From: a virus | Virus record (IMG/VR): IMGVR_UViG_3300032278_002257 | Location: 24,953 to 88,952 of that record | Direction: 5' to 3' (one strand) | DNA: 64,000 nucleotides | Shown here: positions 51,169 to 60,377 of the stretch, piece by piece | How the letters are laid out: every line of letters starts with the position of its first letter | Numbering within the stretch: the stretch's first letter is position 1 | Notes under the pieces: generated by a model | Told to the model about the DNA's origin: nothing | What the model saw: only the letters and a program-made list of their open reading frames with translations | Databases searched by the model: none | Program-made: the position numbers and the translations under genes

Positions 51169-51660
51169 ATGGTAACAACTAGCGCACTCGCGAATTTTCC
51201 ATTCGCACGACCCCAAGATATAGAAAGAGCATTAAATGTTTCTGTCGGATTTGATGGAATATTTAATCGTTTATTTGATGATCTTGGTACAGTTCATCAT
51301 TCAATCAATAGTGGTGGATTTCCCCCATACAATCTCAAAAAAGATGGATATAAGTATCTAATTGAAATGGCTGTAGCAGGCTTTTCAAAAGATGATATTT
51401 CTGTTCATGTTGAGAATGGTGTATTAACCGTTTCTTCTAATGAGAAACAAACTGTAAATGAATCCCATGAATTTGTACATCAAGGAATTGCAACAAGAAC
51501 ATTTAAACGTTCTTGGACAATTGCTGATGATGTTGAAATAAAAGATGCGGATCTTGTTGATGGTATGTTAACAATACATTTGGAGCAAATCATCCCTGAT
51601 TACAAGAAACCACGTGAGATCCCAATCGGCGGAAAAGCAAGAAAAGCTATCAAAGGCTGA
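51169..51660 (+). CDS. hsp20: Small heat shock protein Hsp20
   Basis: Alpha-crystallin family chaperone, 163 aa, similar to the Hsp20 found in most marine T4-like phages. N-terminal 'FDGIFNRLFDDL', then the crystallin domain with 'YLIEMAVAGFSKDDISVHVENGVLTVSS' (about 62-88) and 'TFKRSWTIADDVEIKDADLVDGMLTIHL' (about 108-135; key FKRSW, DGML). A perfect AGGAGG-type site precedes the ATG. Its end overlaps a GTG-start gene by 47 bp. Proposed roles are in virion assembly or host proteostasis. Confidence 0.94.
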   Translation: MVTTSALANFPFARPQDIERALNVSVGFDGIFNRLFDDLGTVHHSINSGGFPPYNLKKDGYKYLIEMAVAGFSKDDISVHVENGVLTVSSNEKQTVNESHEFVHQGIATRTFKRSWTIADDVEIKDADLVDGMLTIHLEQIIPDYKKPREIPIGGKARKAIKG

Positions 51661-52333
51661 TTATACAGTCGAGCCCATAGAAACAAGAGCAGCATTGGAT
51701 ATAGTGATAAAAAATCATTATCTTCATCGTGTTGCCCCATGTTCTAAGGCTTATGGCATTTTTGAAAAAGGTGGGTTCTTTGGAGGAACATTAAAGGGTG
51801 TCGTTTGCTACGGAGTTCCCGCCTATAATCCAATCCTCAAATCCCTTTGTGGTGCGGATGAAATGAATAATATCTATGAGTTGACAAGACTCTGGATAGA
51901 CGATGCTGTACCTAAAAATGGAGAAAGTTTTCTTATCTCAAATTCAATTAAAAAATTGGATAAAGAGATTATAATATCTTATGCCGATTCATCAATGAAC
52001 CATTTGGGCACAGTTTATCAATCATCGAATTGGCATTACATAGGAATGAATAAAAGACATACTTCAGATCTTGCAATAAAAGGTTTGGATTTACATCCTG
52101 CAAGTATTACTGATAAATTTAGAGGACAAAAGAACAGAGTAGAAAAGCTCATAGAGATGTTTGGAGAAGAAAATATATATAGAAGAGAGAGATCTTTAAA
52201 GTTTAGATATGTTGTCTTTAATGCAAATAAAAGACGTAAAAGGGAACTAATAAAGAAATTAACTTATACTATTTTGCCATATCCAAAGGAAATCGAAAAA
52301 GGAGACAATGATGGAAAACTTACGACTAAGTAA
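51614..52333 (+). CDS. Mom-like DNA-modification protein (copy 2)
   Basis: A 239-aa protein, GTG start inside hsp20's end, as no ATG precedes the conserved core. It aligns better than copy 1 with Mu Mom: 'IKNHYLHRVAPCSKAYGIFEKG' (about 32-53; key NHYLHR), 'YELTRLWIDDAVPKNGESFLIS' (key ELTRL, PKNGES) and 'ISYADSSMNHLGTVYQSSNW' (SYAD, GTVYQ). Mom creates N6-methylcarbamoyl-adenine and blocks restriction. The C-terminus is basic. It is followed by a 26-bp overlap with an M15 peptidase. DNA modification is inferred from family, not shown here. Confidence 0.7.
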   Translation: MRSQSAEKQEKLSKADYTVEPIETRAALDIVIKNHYLHRVAPCSKAYGIFEKGGFFGGTLKGVVCYGVPAYNPILKSLCGADEMNNIYELTRLWIDDAVPKNGESFLISNSIKKLDKEIIISYADSSMNHLGTVYQSSNWHYIGMNKRHTSDLAIKGLDLHPASITDKFRGQKNRVEKLIEMFGEENIYRRERSLKFRYVVFNANKRRKRELIKKLTYTILPYPKEIEKGDNDGKLTTK

Positions 52334-52790
52334 GAATTTTCACTTAAATGAATTCATAAAAAGTGCTACAGCAGAAAGATTGGGAATTGATAATGCTCCG
52401 GCAACTACTGAACATTTAATTAATTTATCAGTACTTGCTCATGCAGTATTGCAACCAATAAGAGAAGTTCACGGAGTTATTACTTTAAATTCTGGATATC
52501 GTTCTCCTACACTCAATTCAAAAGTGGGTGGGTCTAAAACGAGTCAGCATTGCAATGGAGAAGCTGCTGATTTTGAAAGTTATCAAATTTCTAATCCAAA
52601 ACTTGCTAAATGGATAGCAGATAATCTAGAATTTGATCAATTAATTCTTGAATTTTATAATGGTGTAGATCCTAATTCAGGATGGATACATTGTTCTTAT
52701 AAAAGAGATGGATCAAATCGAGGGAATTGTTTAACAGCCTTAAAGCAAAAAGGAAAAGTAAAATATGTCAAAGGCCTTATGGGAATCTAA
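52308..52790 (+). CDS. Peptidase M15 (endolysin candidate)
   Basis: D-Ala-D-Ala carboxypeptidase-type M15 enzyme, 160 aa. Zinc ligands H81 and D88 lie in 'TSQHCNGEAADF', the third in 'GWIHCSY' (H128), with the upstream 'LNSGYRSPTLNSKVGGS' as in the family. No signal peptide, so it needs a holin for release. It is a candidate endolysin along with the SleB-type hydrolase at 15.5 kb. ATG ATG occurs at the start; the second codon (52311) is better spaced from AGGAG. Confidence 0.88.
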   Translation: MMENLRLSKNFHLNEFIKSATAERLGIDNAPATTEHLINLSVLAHAVLQPIREVHGVITLNSGYRSPTLNSKVGGSKTSQHCNGEAADFESYQISNPKLAKWIADNLEFDQLILEFYNGVDPNSGWIHCSYKRDGSNRGNCLTALKQKGKVKYVKGLMGI

Positions 52791-52805
52791 AAAGATTTTA
52801 TTGTC

Positions 52806-52834
52806 TTGACAAAGAGTCTTCTATTTGATATAAT
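52806..52834 (+). promoter_or_regulatory. Sigma70-type promoter for gene 43
   Basis: TTGACA (52806-52811), 17-bp spacer, perfect TATAAT (52829-52834), 37 bp before the DNA polymerase ATG. One of the best promoter matches in the window. Confidence 0.8.
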
Positions 52835-52871
52835 ATATTATGTACACTAGAAATACACATAAAAAACATAA

Positions 52872-55385
52872 ATGAAATTTTATACAAATGTTTCACAGTA
52901 TGGAAACTTTGTTCTTGAGCGTGGTATTGAGAATGGAGAACCATTTAAAAATAAGATAGAATACGCCCCAACACTTTTTATCCCCTCAAAAGAAAAATCA
53001 AAATATAAAACTCTTAGTGGGAAATCAGTATCCAAAATGAAATTTGGAAACATTGCTGATGCCAAAGAGTTTATGAATAAGTATGATACTGTAGAAAATT
53101 TTGAAATCTACGGATATACTAGTTGGATGTATTGTCATCTTTCTGATGAATATCCTAAAACAATTGCATATGATTTTAATCAAATTAAATTAATGTATAT
53201 TGATATTGAGGTTGCTTCTGAACATGGATTCCCAAAACCGGAAGAGGCAAAAGAAGAGATCACCGCAATATCAATGAAATGTGGAAAAGATTTTGTTGTA
53301 ATTGGTTGTGGAGATTATAATAATACAAGAGAAGATATTGAGTATGTTAAATGTGAATCAGAGAAAGAATTAATTTATGCATTTGTAGAACATTGGAAAA
53401 GAATATCTCCTGATATTATAACTGGATGGAATATTAAGTTTTTTGATATTCCATATATTGTGAATAGACTTGTAAATTTGTTTGGTGAAAAATATATAAA
53501 ACAATTATCGCCCTGGAACTTTGTTAGAGAATCAAAAGTTATGGGTCTTGGAGGAAAATATAACCAGACATATAATCTAACTGGCATTTCAGTACTTGAT
53601 TATTTGGATTTATACAAAAAATTTACCTTAGTCAATCAAGAATCTTATAGACTTGATCATATTGCTAATGTTGAATTGGGAGAGGCTAAATTAGATTATT
53701 CAGAATATGATACATTACATCAACTTTATAAACTTGATCATCAAAAGTTTATTGATTATAATATTAAAGATGTAGAATTGATTGAACAGATTGAGGAAAA
53801 AAAGAAATTAGTTGAACAGGCTGTCGTTCTTGCTTATGATGGAAAAACAAATTATGATGATGTGTTTAAACAAGTAAGAATGTGGGATATTCTCACCTTT
53901 AATTATTTAAGACAAAATGACATTGTTATTCCACAAAAAGAAAGAAAATTTAAAGATCATGCATATGCGGGAGCATATGTAAAAGATCCACAAATTGGAA
54001 GACATGATTGGGTTGTTTCTTTTGATTTAAATAGTTTGTATCCGCATCTTATTATGCAATATAATATTTCGCCAGAAACTTTAATAACTGGTGAATTACC
54101 AGCAGATATTCAAAAATTAAAGAATGAAATAACTGTTGATAATTTATTAAATCGTAAAATAGATTCTTCTATTTTGAAGAAATATAATTTGTGTATGGCA
54201 GCGAATGGACACTTTTTTAGAAGAGATATTCATGGGTTTCTTCCAAAAATGATGCAGAATATGTATGATGATCGTGTTCAGTATAAGAAGCAAATGATAG
54301 ATGCTTTAATAGAATATGAGAAAAATAAAACTAAAGCAATTTCTAATAGAGTAGATAAATTTAAAAATTTACAAATGGCGAAAAAGGTTTCACTTAATTC
54401 TGCATATGGAGCGTTGGGTAATCAATATTTTCGTTTTTATGATACTAGACAGGCGGAGGCGGTCACTAAATCTGGACAATTAACTATTCAATGGATTGAG
54501 AGAGATGTTAATAATTTCTTAAATAAGTTATTAAAAACTGACAATGAGGATTATGTTATTGCTAGTGATACAGATTCAATTTATGTGGTTCTTGATAAAT
54601 TGGTTAATAGCGTATTTAAAGATGAAATTGACAAAGAAAAGGTTATTAATTTTCTTGATAAAGTATGTGAGGGTAAGATTCAGGAAGTGATTAATGAGTC
54701 ATTTCAGAATTTATTTGAATATATGAATGCTTATGAACAGAAAATGTTTATGAAGCGCGAAGGACTTTCAGATAAAGGCATTTGGACATCTAAAAAAAGA
54801 TATATGTTGAATGTTTATGATAATGAGGGTGTTCGCTACAAAGAACCTAAAATTAAAATGATGGGCATTGAGGCAGTTAAATCATCAACTCCTTCTGCGT
54901 GTCGTGATAAATTGAGAGATGCAATTAGCATTATTATGAATAAGGATGAATCAACGTTATTGGATTTCATTGAAGAGTTTAAAGGGAATTTTAAAAATCT
55001 TCCAATAGAAGAAATTTCTTTTCCAAGGTCAGTTCAAGGAGTTAATAAATATTATGATTCTAATCAACTTTATAAAAAAGGAACTCCACTTCATATTCGT
55101 GGAGCAATCATATATAATGATATGATTCACAAAAATAGTTTGGGAAGAAAATATCAAGCTATTCAAGAAGGTGAAAAAATTAAATATACTTATCTTAAAG
55201 TTCCAAATCCTACAACAGCTAATGTCATTGCTATGTTAAATACATTTCCTAAAGAATTTAAATTGGAAAAGTATATAGATTATGATTTACAATTTACTAA
55301 ATCGTTTCTTGATCCACTTAAAATCATTCTTGATACTATTGGATGGGAAACTGAAAGAAAATCAACATTAGAAAATTTTTTTTGA
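52872..55385 (+). CDS. 43: DNA polymerase gp43 (family B)
   Basis: Replicative polymerase, 837 aa (T4: 898), in one uninterrupted frame. The 3'-5' exonuclease has D111-x-E113 (YIDIEVA) and 'GWNIKFFDIPYI'; polymerase motif A is D385-L-N-S-L-Y-P391, motif B 'KVSLNSAYGALGNQYFRFYD', motif C S565-D566-T-D568-S. The C-terminal 'LENFF' is the clamp-binding tail typical of T4-like polymerases. No ribosome site is clear before the ATG, so translational control by RegA is plausible. Confidence 0.97.
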   Translation: MKFYTNVSQYGNFVLERGIENGEPFKNKIEYAPTLFIPSKEKSKYKTLSGKSVSKMKFGNIADAKEFMNKYDTVENFEIYGYTSWMYCHLSDEYPKTIAYDFNQIKLMYIDIEVASEHGFPKPEEAKEEITAISMKCGKDFVVIGCGDYNNTREDIEYVKCESEKELIYAFVEHWKRISPDIITGWNIKFFDIPYIVNRLVNLFGEKYIKQLSPWNFVRESKVMGLGGKYNQTYNLTGISVLDYLDLYKKFTLVNQESYRLDHIANVELGEAKLDYSEYDTLHQLYKLDHQKFIDYNIKDVELIEQIEEKKKLVEQAVVLAYDGKTNYDDVFKQVRMWDILTFNYLRQNDIVIPQKERKFKDHAYAGAYVKDPQIGRHDWVVSFDLNSLYPHLIMQYNISPETLITGELPADIQKLKNEITVDNLLNRKIDSSILKKYNLCMAANGHFFRRDIHGFLPKMMQNMYDDRVQYKKQMIDALIEYEKNKTKAISNRVDKFKNLQMAKKVSLNSAYGALGNQYFRFYDTRQAEAVTKSGQLTIQWIERDVNNFLNKLLKTDNEDYVIASDTDSIYVVLDKLVNSVFKDEIDKEKVINFLDKVCEGKIQEVINESFQNLFEYMNAYEQKMFMKREGLSDKGIWTSKKRYMLNVYDNEGVRYKEPKIKMMGIEAVKSSTPSACRDKLRDAISIIMNKDESTLLDFIEEFKGNFKNLPIEEISFPRSVQGVNKYYDSNQLYKKGTPLHIRGAIIYNDMIHKNSLGRKYQAIQEGEKIKYTYLKVPNPTTANVIAMLNTFPKEFKLEKYIDYDLQFTKSFLDPLKIILDTIGWETERKSTLENFF

Positions 55386-55397
55386 TGAAAGGAAAAA

Positions 55398-55643
55398 ATG
55401 AATATATTAAATAAAATGAAAGCTTGGTTTATTGGAAGTGGCTATGCTGAATCCACAAAAAAACCAAAAATACCTATAAATCATGAACCAATAGAAATTG
55501 AACCAGCTGAAGTAAATATTGAATCCATGACTAAAAAACAACTTGAAGCATTTGCTCGTGATGAGTTTAATGTAGAATTGGATAGAAGGCACAATAAAAA
55601 ACGTCTTTTTAATCAAGTACGAAAATTAATTAAGGAAAAATAA
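55398..55643 (+). CDS. Small protein with SAP/LEM-like C-terminus
   Basis: An 81-aa protein. The N-terminus is a short amphipathic stretch ([12 protein letters not shown]), the middle is Pro/Glu-rich, and the C-terminus '[31 protein letters not shown]' (about 44-74; key [21 protein letters not shown]) looks like a small two-helix SAP/LEM-type DNA-binding motif common in marine T4-like phages. It lies between gp43 and uvsX with tight spacing. Function unknown. Confidence 0.62.
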   Translation: MNILNKMKAWFIGSGYAESTKKPKIPINHEPIEIEPAEVNIESMTKKQLEAFARDEFNVELDRRHNKKRLFNQVRKLIKEK

Positions 55644-55645
55644 TT

Positions 55646-56677
55646 ATGACATTTTTGAGTAGAGCAAAAACTATTGCGGACAATCCATATGCTTCGATTG
55701 CGGTTGAAGGAATAGATACTGCAGACATAGATGAATATGTGGATACAGGATGTTACACTTTAAATGCACTTTTATCAGGAGATATAAAGGGTGGGTTACC
55801 ATCTAATAAGATTACCGCTATTGCGGGAGAAAGTTCAACAGGTAAAACCTTTTTCACACTTGGTATATGTAAACATTTTCTTGATAATAATATAGAAGGC
55901 AGTGTTATATATTTTGAAAGTGAATCTGCAGTAACAAAAGCGATGTTGGATGCCAGAGAAGTTCCTACTGATAGATTTTTAGTTATTCCTGTAACTACAG
56001 TTCAAGAATTTGCAAATCAATGTTCAAAAATCATAGCAGAATATGAAAAGGAATCAGAAAAAACGCCATTGTTAATGTGTCTAGACTCTTTGGGTAATTT
56101 GTCAACTACTAAAGAGATGGAAGACACTACTAGTGGTTCTGATAAAAGAGATATGACAAGAGCCCCCGCTTTAAAAGGAGCTTTTAGAGTTTTAACTTTG
56201 AGACTTGCAAGAGCGGGAATTCCTATGATTGTAACAAATCATACTTATGATCAAATAGGGTCGATGTTTCCTACTAAAGAAATGGGTGGAGGATCTGGTT
56301 TAAAATATGCAGCATCAACTATATTATTTTTGTCAAAGAAAAAGGAAAAAGTTGGTAACGTAGTAGTTGGTAATATCATACATTGTAAAACACATAAATC
56401 TAGATTAACAAAAGAGAATAGAATAGTGGATGTTCTTTTAACATATGATAAAGGATTAGATAGATATTATGGCCTACTTGACATTGCAGAAAAGTATGGT
56501 ATAATAAAGAAGGTATCAAATAGATATGAATTTCCAGATGGAGGAAAACATTATGGAAAGGCGGTTTATGCAGATCCAGAAAAGTTTTTTACAGATGATA
56601 TTATGGATGGTATAAATGCAGCTTGCAAAAAAGAATTTTTATATGGTCAGGTGGGAGTAGAAGAATTAGATGGATAG
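55646..56677 (+). CDS. uvsX: RecA-like recombinase UvsX
   Basis: Strand-exchange protein, 343 aa (T4: about 390). Walker A G61-E-S-S-T-G-K-T68, '[13 protein letters not shown]' containing the catalytic glutamate, Walker B '[11 protein letters not shown]', then a '[12 protein letters not shown]' loop 2 and '[11 protein letters not shown]'. It cooperates with UvsY, which is 25 kb upstream. It overlaps gp41 by 8 bp. Confidence 0.95.
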   Translation: MTFLSRAKTIADNPYASIAVEGIDTADIDEYVDTGCYTLNALLSGDIKGGLPSNKITAIAGESSTGKTFFTLGICKHFLDNNIEGSVIYFESESAVTKAMLDAREVPTDRFLVIPVTTVQEFANQCSKIIAEYEKESEKTPLLMCLDSLGNLSTTKEMEDTTSGSDKRDMTRAPALKGAFRVLTLRLARAGIPMIVTNHTYDQIGSMFPTKEMGGGSGLKYAASTILFLSKKKEKVGNVVVGNIIHCKTHKSRLTKENRIVDVLLTYDKGLDRYYGLLDIAEKYGIIKKVSNRYEFPDGGKHYGKAVYADPEKFFTDDIMDGINAACKKEFLYGQVGVEELDG

Positions 56678-58094
56678 AGTTGAACATTTAATATTAAAAA
56701 ATCTATTATATAATGAAACGTATACTCGCAAAGTTATACCTTATCTTAAAGGTGTATTTTTTGAAGATAAAGGAGAAAAGGCACTTTTTGAAGAATTACA
56801 TTCATTTATTTCGACTTATAATAATCTCCCAACAAAAGAGGCAGTTGTAATCAATTTGAGTGAAAGGACAGATCTTCATGAAGATGATTATAATAGTTGT
56901 GTTAAACTTGTTGGATTTTTAGAAGAAAATAAAGAAGAAATATCTGATGAGGAGTGGTTACTTAATACTACAGAATCATTTTGTCAAGATAAATCCATTT
57001 ATAATGCTATTATGGAGAGTGTTCAAATCATTAGTCCTAATAGTAAAACTAAAGATGATAAGGGGAAGATACCAGAAATTCTCACAGATGCTTTAGGAGT
57101 AACATTTGATCCTCATATTGGACATGATTATATAGATGATAGTGACGATCGTTATAATTTTTATCATAAAGTTGAGGAAAAGATTCCTTTTGATTTAGAA
57201 TATTTTAATAAAATTACAAAGGGTGGATTACCAAGAAAGACATTAAATATCGCATTGGCAGGAACAGGTGTAGGTAAATCATTGTTTATGTGTCATGTTG
57301 CGGCTAATTGTTTAAATGAAAGTAGAAATGTATTGTATATTACATTAGAAATGGCAGAAGAAAAGATTGCAATGAGAATTGATGCGAATCTTTTAAATAT
57401 TTCTATGGATGATATTACTGATTTACCAAAGGCTATTTTTGATCAGAAAGTTGCAAAGCTGAAAAGTAAGGCTAAAGGAAAATTAATTATAAAAGAATAT
57501 CCAACTGCCGCAGCAGGAGCCCAACATTTTAGAAGTCTTCTGAATGAATTGGCATTAAAAAGAGATTTTAAACCAGATATTATTTTTATTGATTATTTAA
57601 ATATATGTACTTCATCTAGAATCAAAGCAGGAGCATATGTAAATTCTTATTCATATATTAAATCTATTGCGGAGGAATTGAGAGGTCTCGCAGTAGAATA
57701 TAATGTTCCCATCGTTTCCGCTACACAAACTACAAGAAGTGGATTTACTTCTACAGATATTGGATTAGAAGATACGTCTGAATCTTTTGGTTTGCCCGCC
57801 ACGGCTGATTTCATGTTTGCCATAATATCCACTGAAGAGCTTGAAGAATTGGGTCAATTTTTAGTTAAACAGTTAAAAAATAGATACAGTGACCCAATAT
57901 ATAATAAAAGATTTATGATTGGAGTGGATAGAAAGAAAATGAGACTATTTGATCTTGAAGAATCTGCTCAAACGGGCATTAATGATGTTGTTGATAATAG
58001 CAAAAAAGTTAAAAAGACAGATGAATATGATGATGTTCCTTCCACAGAGAATACTGAAAAAAAGAAAGACTTTGACAAGTTTAATTTTAACTAA
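56670..58094 (+). CDS. 41: Replicative DNA helicase gp41
   Basis: DnaB-like hexameric helicase, 474 aa (T4: 475). The N-terminal domain '[21 protein letters not shown]' is the gp41 form; the RecA core has '[21 protein letters not shown]' (Walker A about 197-204), '[21 protein letters not shown]' and Walker B '[11 protein letters not shown]', followed by '[10 protein letters not shown]'. C-terminal residues are Lys/Asp rich. Primase gp61 is not in the window. Confidence 0.95.
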   Translation: MDRVEHLILKNLLYNETYTRKVIPYLKGVFFEDKGEKALFEELHSFISTYNNLPTKEAVVINLSERTDLHEDDYNSCVKLVGFLEENKEEISDEEWLLNTTESFCQDKSIYNAIMESVQIISPNSKTKDDKGKIPEILTDALGVTFDPHIGHDYIDDSDDRYNFYHKVEEKIPFDLEYFNKITKGGLPRKTLNIALAGTGVGKSLFMCHVAANCLNESRNVLYITLEMAEEKIAMRIDANLLNISMDDITDLPKAIFDQKVAKLKSKAKGKLIIKEYPTAAAGAQHFRSLLNELALKRDFKPDIIFIDYLNICTSSRIKAGAYVNSYSYIKSIAEELRGLAVEYNVPIVSATQTTRSGFTSTDIGLEDTSESFGLPATADFMFAIISTEELEELGQFLVKQLKNRYSDPIYNKRFMIGVDRKKMRLFDLEESAQTGINDVVDNSKKVKKTDEYDDVPSTENTEKKKDFDKFNFN

Positions 58095-58097
58095 ATA
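58090..58097 (+). promoter_or_regulatory. Late promoter core after gene 41
   Basis: ACTAAATA overlapping the gp41 stop, 33 bp before the ATG at 58131, marking the switch from replication genes to the head-protein-like genes. Confidence 0.4.
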
Positions 58098-58130
58098 TAG
58101 CAAATACCTATTACTATTACGGAGACTATT

Positions 58131-58649
58131 ATGTGGTTTACTGAGAAATCAAAATTTGAAAATTTAAATAAAGCCGTTTTGCAGGTAGTTAATCCTTCCG
58201 CAAATCCACCCGACGCCCCCGAAGAAGAAGTTCAATCAGAAGTGACACCAGAAGAACAAAGAATTCCTGATGAAAATTCAGAAGTTTTACAAGAAACTGT
58301 AGATGAGGGCCTAGAATTACAAGTAAAGATGGCATTGTCTGATATTAATGTAGAAGGCAAATGGAAAAAAGGAAAACTTCATGTTCCAGCGAAACATGTA
58401 GATAAAGTTGATAAGCATTTAAGAAGTCAAGGAGTTAAAGATACTTTTCATATCATGGGTGAAGAGGAAAATAAATCAAACTTTGCTGATGCAATAGCGA
58501 AATTTAAGAAGAGGGGCGGGAAAGTGAATAAAATGCCAGATTCCCCCAATTATGGAAATTATGGACATGGAATGTCTAAAAAAGATAAAGAAGATGCAAA
58601 AAATATTATAAAGTATCGAGATGAAAAAGGATATGCACTAAAGAAATGA
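58131..58649 (+). CDS. Acidic/basic hypothetical protein
   Basis: A 172-aa soluble protein with an acidic, Pro-rich first half (PPDAPEEEVQSEV) and a Lys-rich second half. The centre 'VEGKWKKGKLHVPAKHVDKVDKHL' (about 80-103; key KWKKGKLHV) resembles a segment of the next protein (KFKWKDDTLHVEKG), suggesting a shared small domain. It overlaps the next gene by 4 bp and is behind a late core. No enzymatic motif. Possibly a virion protein. Confidence 0.58.
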   Translation: MWFTEKSKFENLNKAVLQVVNPSANPPDAPEEEVQSEVTPEEQRIPDENSEVLQETVDEGLELQVKMALSDINVEGKWKKGKLHVPAKHVDKVDKHLRSQGVKDTFHIMGEEENKSNFADAIAKFKKRGGKVNKMPDSPNYGNYGHGMSKKDKEDAKNIIKYRDEKGYALKK

Positions 58650-60313
58650 AAACGTTTAAATCTTATCAGGAAACAGAACTTGTAGAAGGATCATCAGATA
58701 CAGCAGATATGTATGCATTGATGGTGAAGGGGTTGAAATCTATGCCTGGTTCACCAAAACAAAAAGAGATCATCAAGCAGATAAATGTCATACGAAAAAG
58801 AATGGGTATGAAATTGATGAAAGAAGATTTCAATTTTGATGAAGCATCAAAATTACCACCTCATCTCGCAAAGTTCTTTGACAAAAAAGGTAATCCAAAA
58901 CCAGAAGTTGCAGCACGTATGAGAAAGGGTGCGAGACTACGAGGTGTAGAAATAACAGATGTAACGCCTAAGGGATATGGTCCTAAAGAAGAATTGGAAC
59001 TTGGTGAAGTTGATGATCGAAGGCAACGAAGTGAAAGAGAAGCAGTAAACAAAATTTCAAAAAAAGAATCTGAATGGGCGAAATCGAAACGTCTCGATAA
59101 AGAGATGGAAAACAAGTATGAAAAAATACATCAAGAACGAGATAACCGCTATAAAGAACAACGGAAAAAACAAGCAAGCGGAAAGGTAGAGGAAAGCATA
59201 GAGTTACTAAAAAGTTTAAAAAGACCGCAGTATACTATTAAAAATACAAAAACTGGTCAACATTATAGTACAAGTAGATATCAGGATGATGGAAAATTAA
59301 ATAAGATTCGTAAAGGGGGAGGTGACCATAAACATGCCGCCCATTACAAAGATGGAAAAGTGTTAGAAGAATTTGTAACTCCTAATAGAGCATACAAAGA
59401 AAAAATTAATAAACATTTAAAGAATCATTCAGGAAAATTTAAATGGAAAGATGATACATTACATGTTGAAAAGGGAATAGAAAGTGGTGTTAAGAGTACC
59501 CTTTCTAAAGCTAAAGTGAATCATCCAACGATTAAGATTTCTGACAATCCAATGAGAGAAAATAAAAATTATAAACAATTTGAGAAAAATAAAAGTAATG
59601 TTTCAAAAAAAGATTCTATGAAAGAGGTTGAAAAATCCAATAAAGCCCAAGCAGGAATTGAAGAAGCACGAAAACCATATGACATATATCATCCAACTTT
59701 TTCCGCAGCAGTTCAACATGCAAAAGATCACACCAAAAAAGCTCATGGTTTTGATGTAGATCAAGATTCATGGGACAGAGAAGTTACATTTGGGCAAAGA
59801 AAACCATCACCCGGCAAAACCGCTATCAAAAAAGTCAATTTAACAAAGGATGGTAAATCTGTTAAAAAAAGATTACACATGCAGATTTATGGAATGGATA
59901 GTGGTAAATATGAATTAAACAAGTATGTTGAAGATTATGACGGCCCAATTGAAAATATCGCAAAACAAATATTAACAGAAGGTAATGGTCTTACTAAAGC
60001 AGATATTGGAGCGATGGCTAAAAAATTACGAGTACCACTTGTTGATATTATAAGTTGGGATCATGGTCCTGGTGCAGGAGGAAAAGAATGGCTCATTACA
60101 TTAAGGGGTGGTGAACATTTAGAATATATGGAAAAAAGTGGAATAGTAAAAATCCCCAAAGCAGCAAATCCCAATATGAAGGCAATGAAGGATTATTTAA
60201 AAAATATGAAAAGCATTCGGGGAGAACCAGCTGGAAAAATCGCAGATGTAAAATTAGGGAAAAATTATCTCATCGGCGGATTAGAAAATGCCTTCAAACT
60301 CCTTTCAAGATAA
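58646..60313 (+). CDS. Large basic protein with internal-head-protein-like N-terminus
   Basis: A 555-aa, Lys-rich, mostly soluble protein. It starts MKTFKSYQETELVEG, the recurrent head-targeting-like motif, with L12-V-E14 as a gp21-type site; others are possible at 'GIEEA' (about 338) and 'ILTEG' (about 445). It looks modular: an N-terminal 'LPPHLAKFFDKKGNPKPEVAAR' unit (about 70-92), a coiled charged region, a 'KWKDDTLHVEKG' unit, a 'YDIYHPTFSAAVQHAKDHTKK' unit, and a C-terminal 'KADIGAMAKKLRVPLVDIISWDHG' unit. It may be a fused set of virion-packaged proteins. Confidence 0.62.
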   Translation: MKTFKSYQETELVEGSSDTADMYALMVKGLKSMPGSPKQKEIIKQINVIRKRMGMKLMKEDFNFDEASKLPPHLAKFFDKKGNPKPEVAARMRKGARLRGVEITDVTPKGYGPKEELELGEVDDRRQRSEREAVNKISKKESEWAKSKRLDKEMENKYEKIHQERDNRYKEQRKKQASGKVEESIELLKSLKRPQYTIKNTKTGQHYSTSRYQDDGKLNKIRKGGGDHKHAAHYKDGKVLEEFVTPNRAYKEKINKHLKNHSGKFKWKDDTLHVEKGIESGVKSTLSKAKVNHPTIKISDNPMRENKNYKQFEKNKSNVSKKDSMKEVEKSNKAQAGIEEARKPYDIYHPTFSAAVQHAKDHTKKAHGFDVDQDSWDREVTFGQRKPSPGKTAIKKVNLTKDGKSVKKRLHMQIYGMDSGKYELNKYVEDYDGPIENIAKQILTEGNGLTKADIGAMAKKLRVPLVDIISWDHGPGAGGKEWLITLRGGEHLEYMEKSGIVKIPKAANPNMKAMKDYLKNMKSIRGEPAGKIADVKLGKNYLIGGLENAFKLLSR

Positions 60314-60335
60314 CTCAAGAGACAATTTTTATAAA

Positions 60336-60343
60336 CATAAATA
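60336..60343 (+). promoter_or_regulatory. Late promoter core
   Basis: CATAAATA followed by GTTATAAT, the same extension as the tandem cores before the third tail-tube gene, 35 bp before the ATG at 60378. TATAAT/ATTATA (60346-60351 with 60357-60362) forms a small inverted repeat behind it. Confidence 0.4.
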
Positions 60344-60377
60344 GTTATAATCTTTAATTATAGCAGGATATTGAGTT

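Noticed and set aside
52791-52812. Terminator after the M15 peptidase gene
   Set aside because: AATCT/AGATT with a short loop gives only a 5-bp AT-rich stem, too weak to call.
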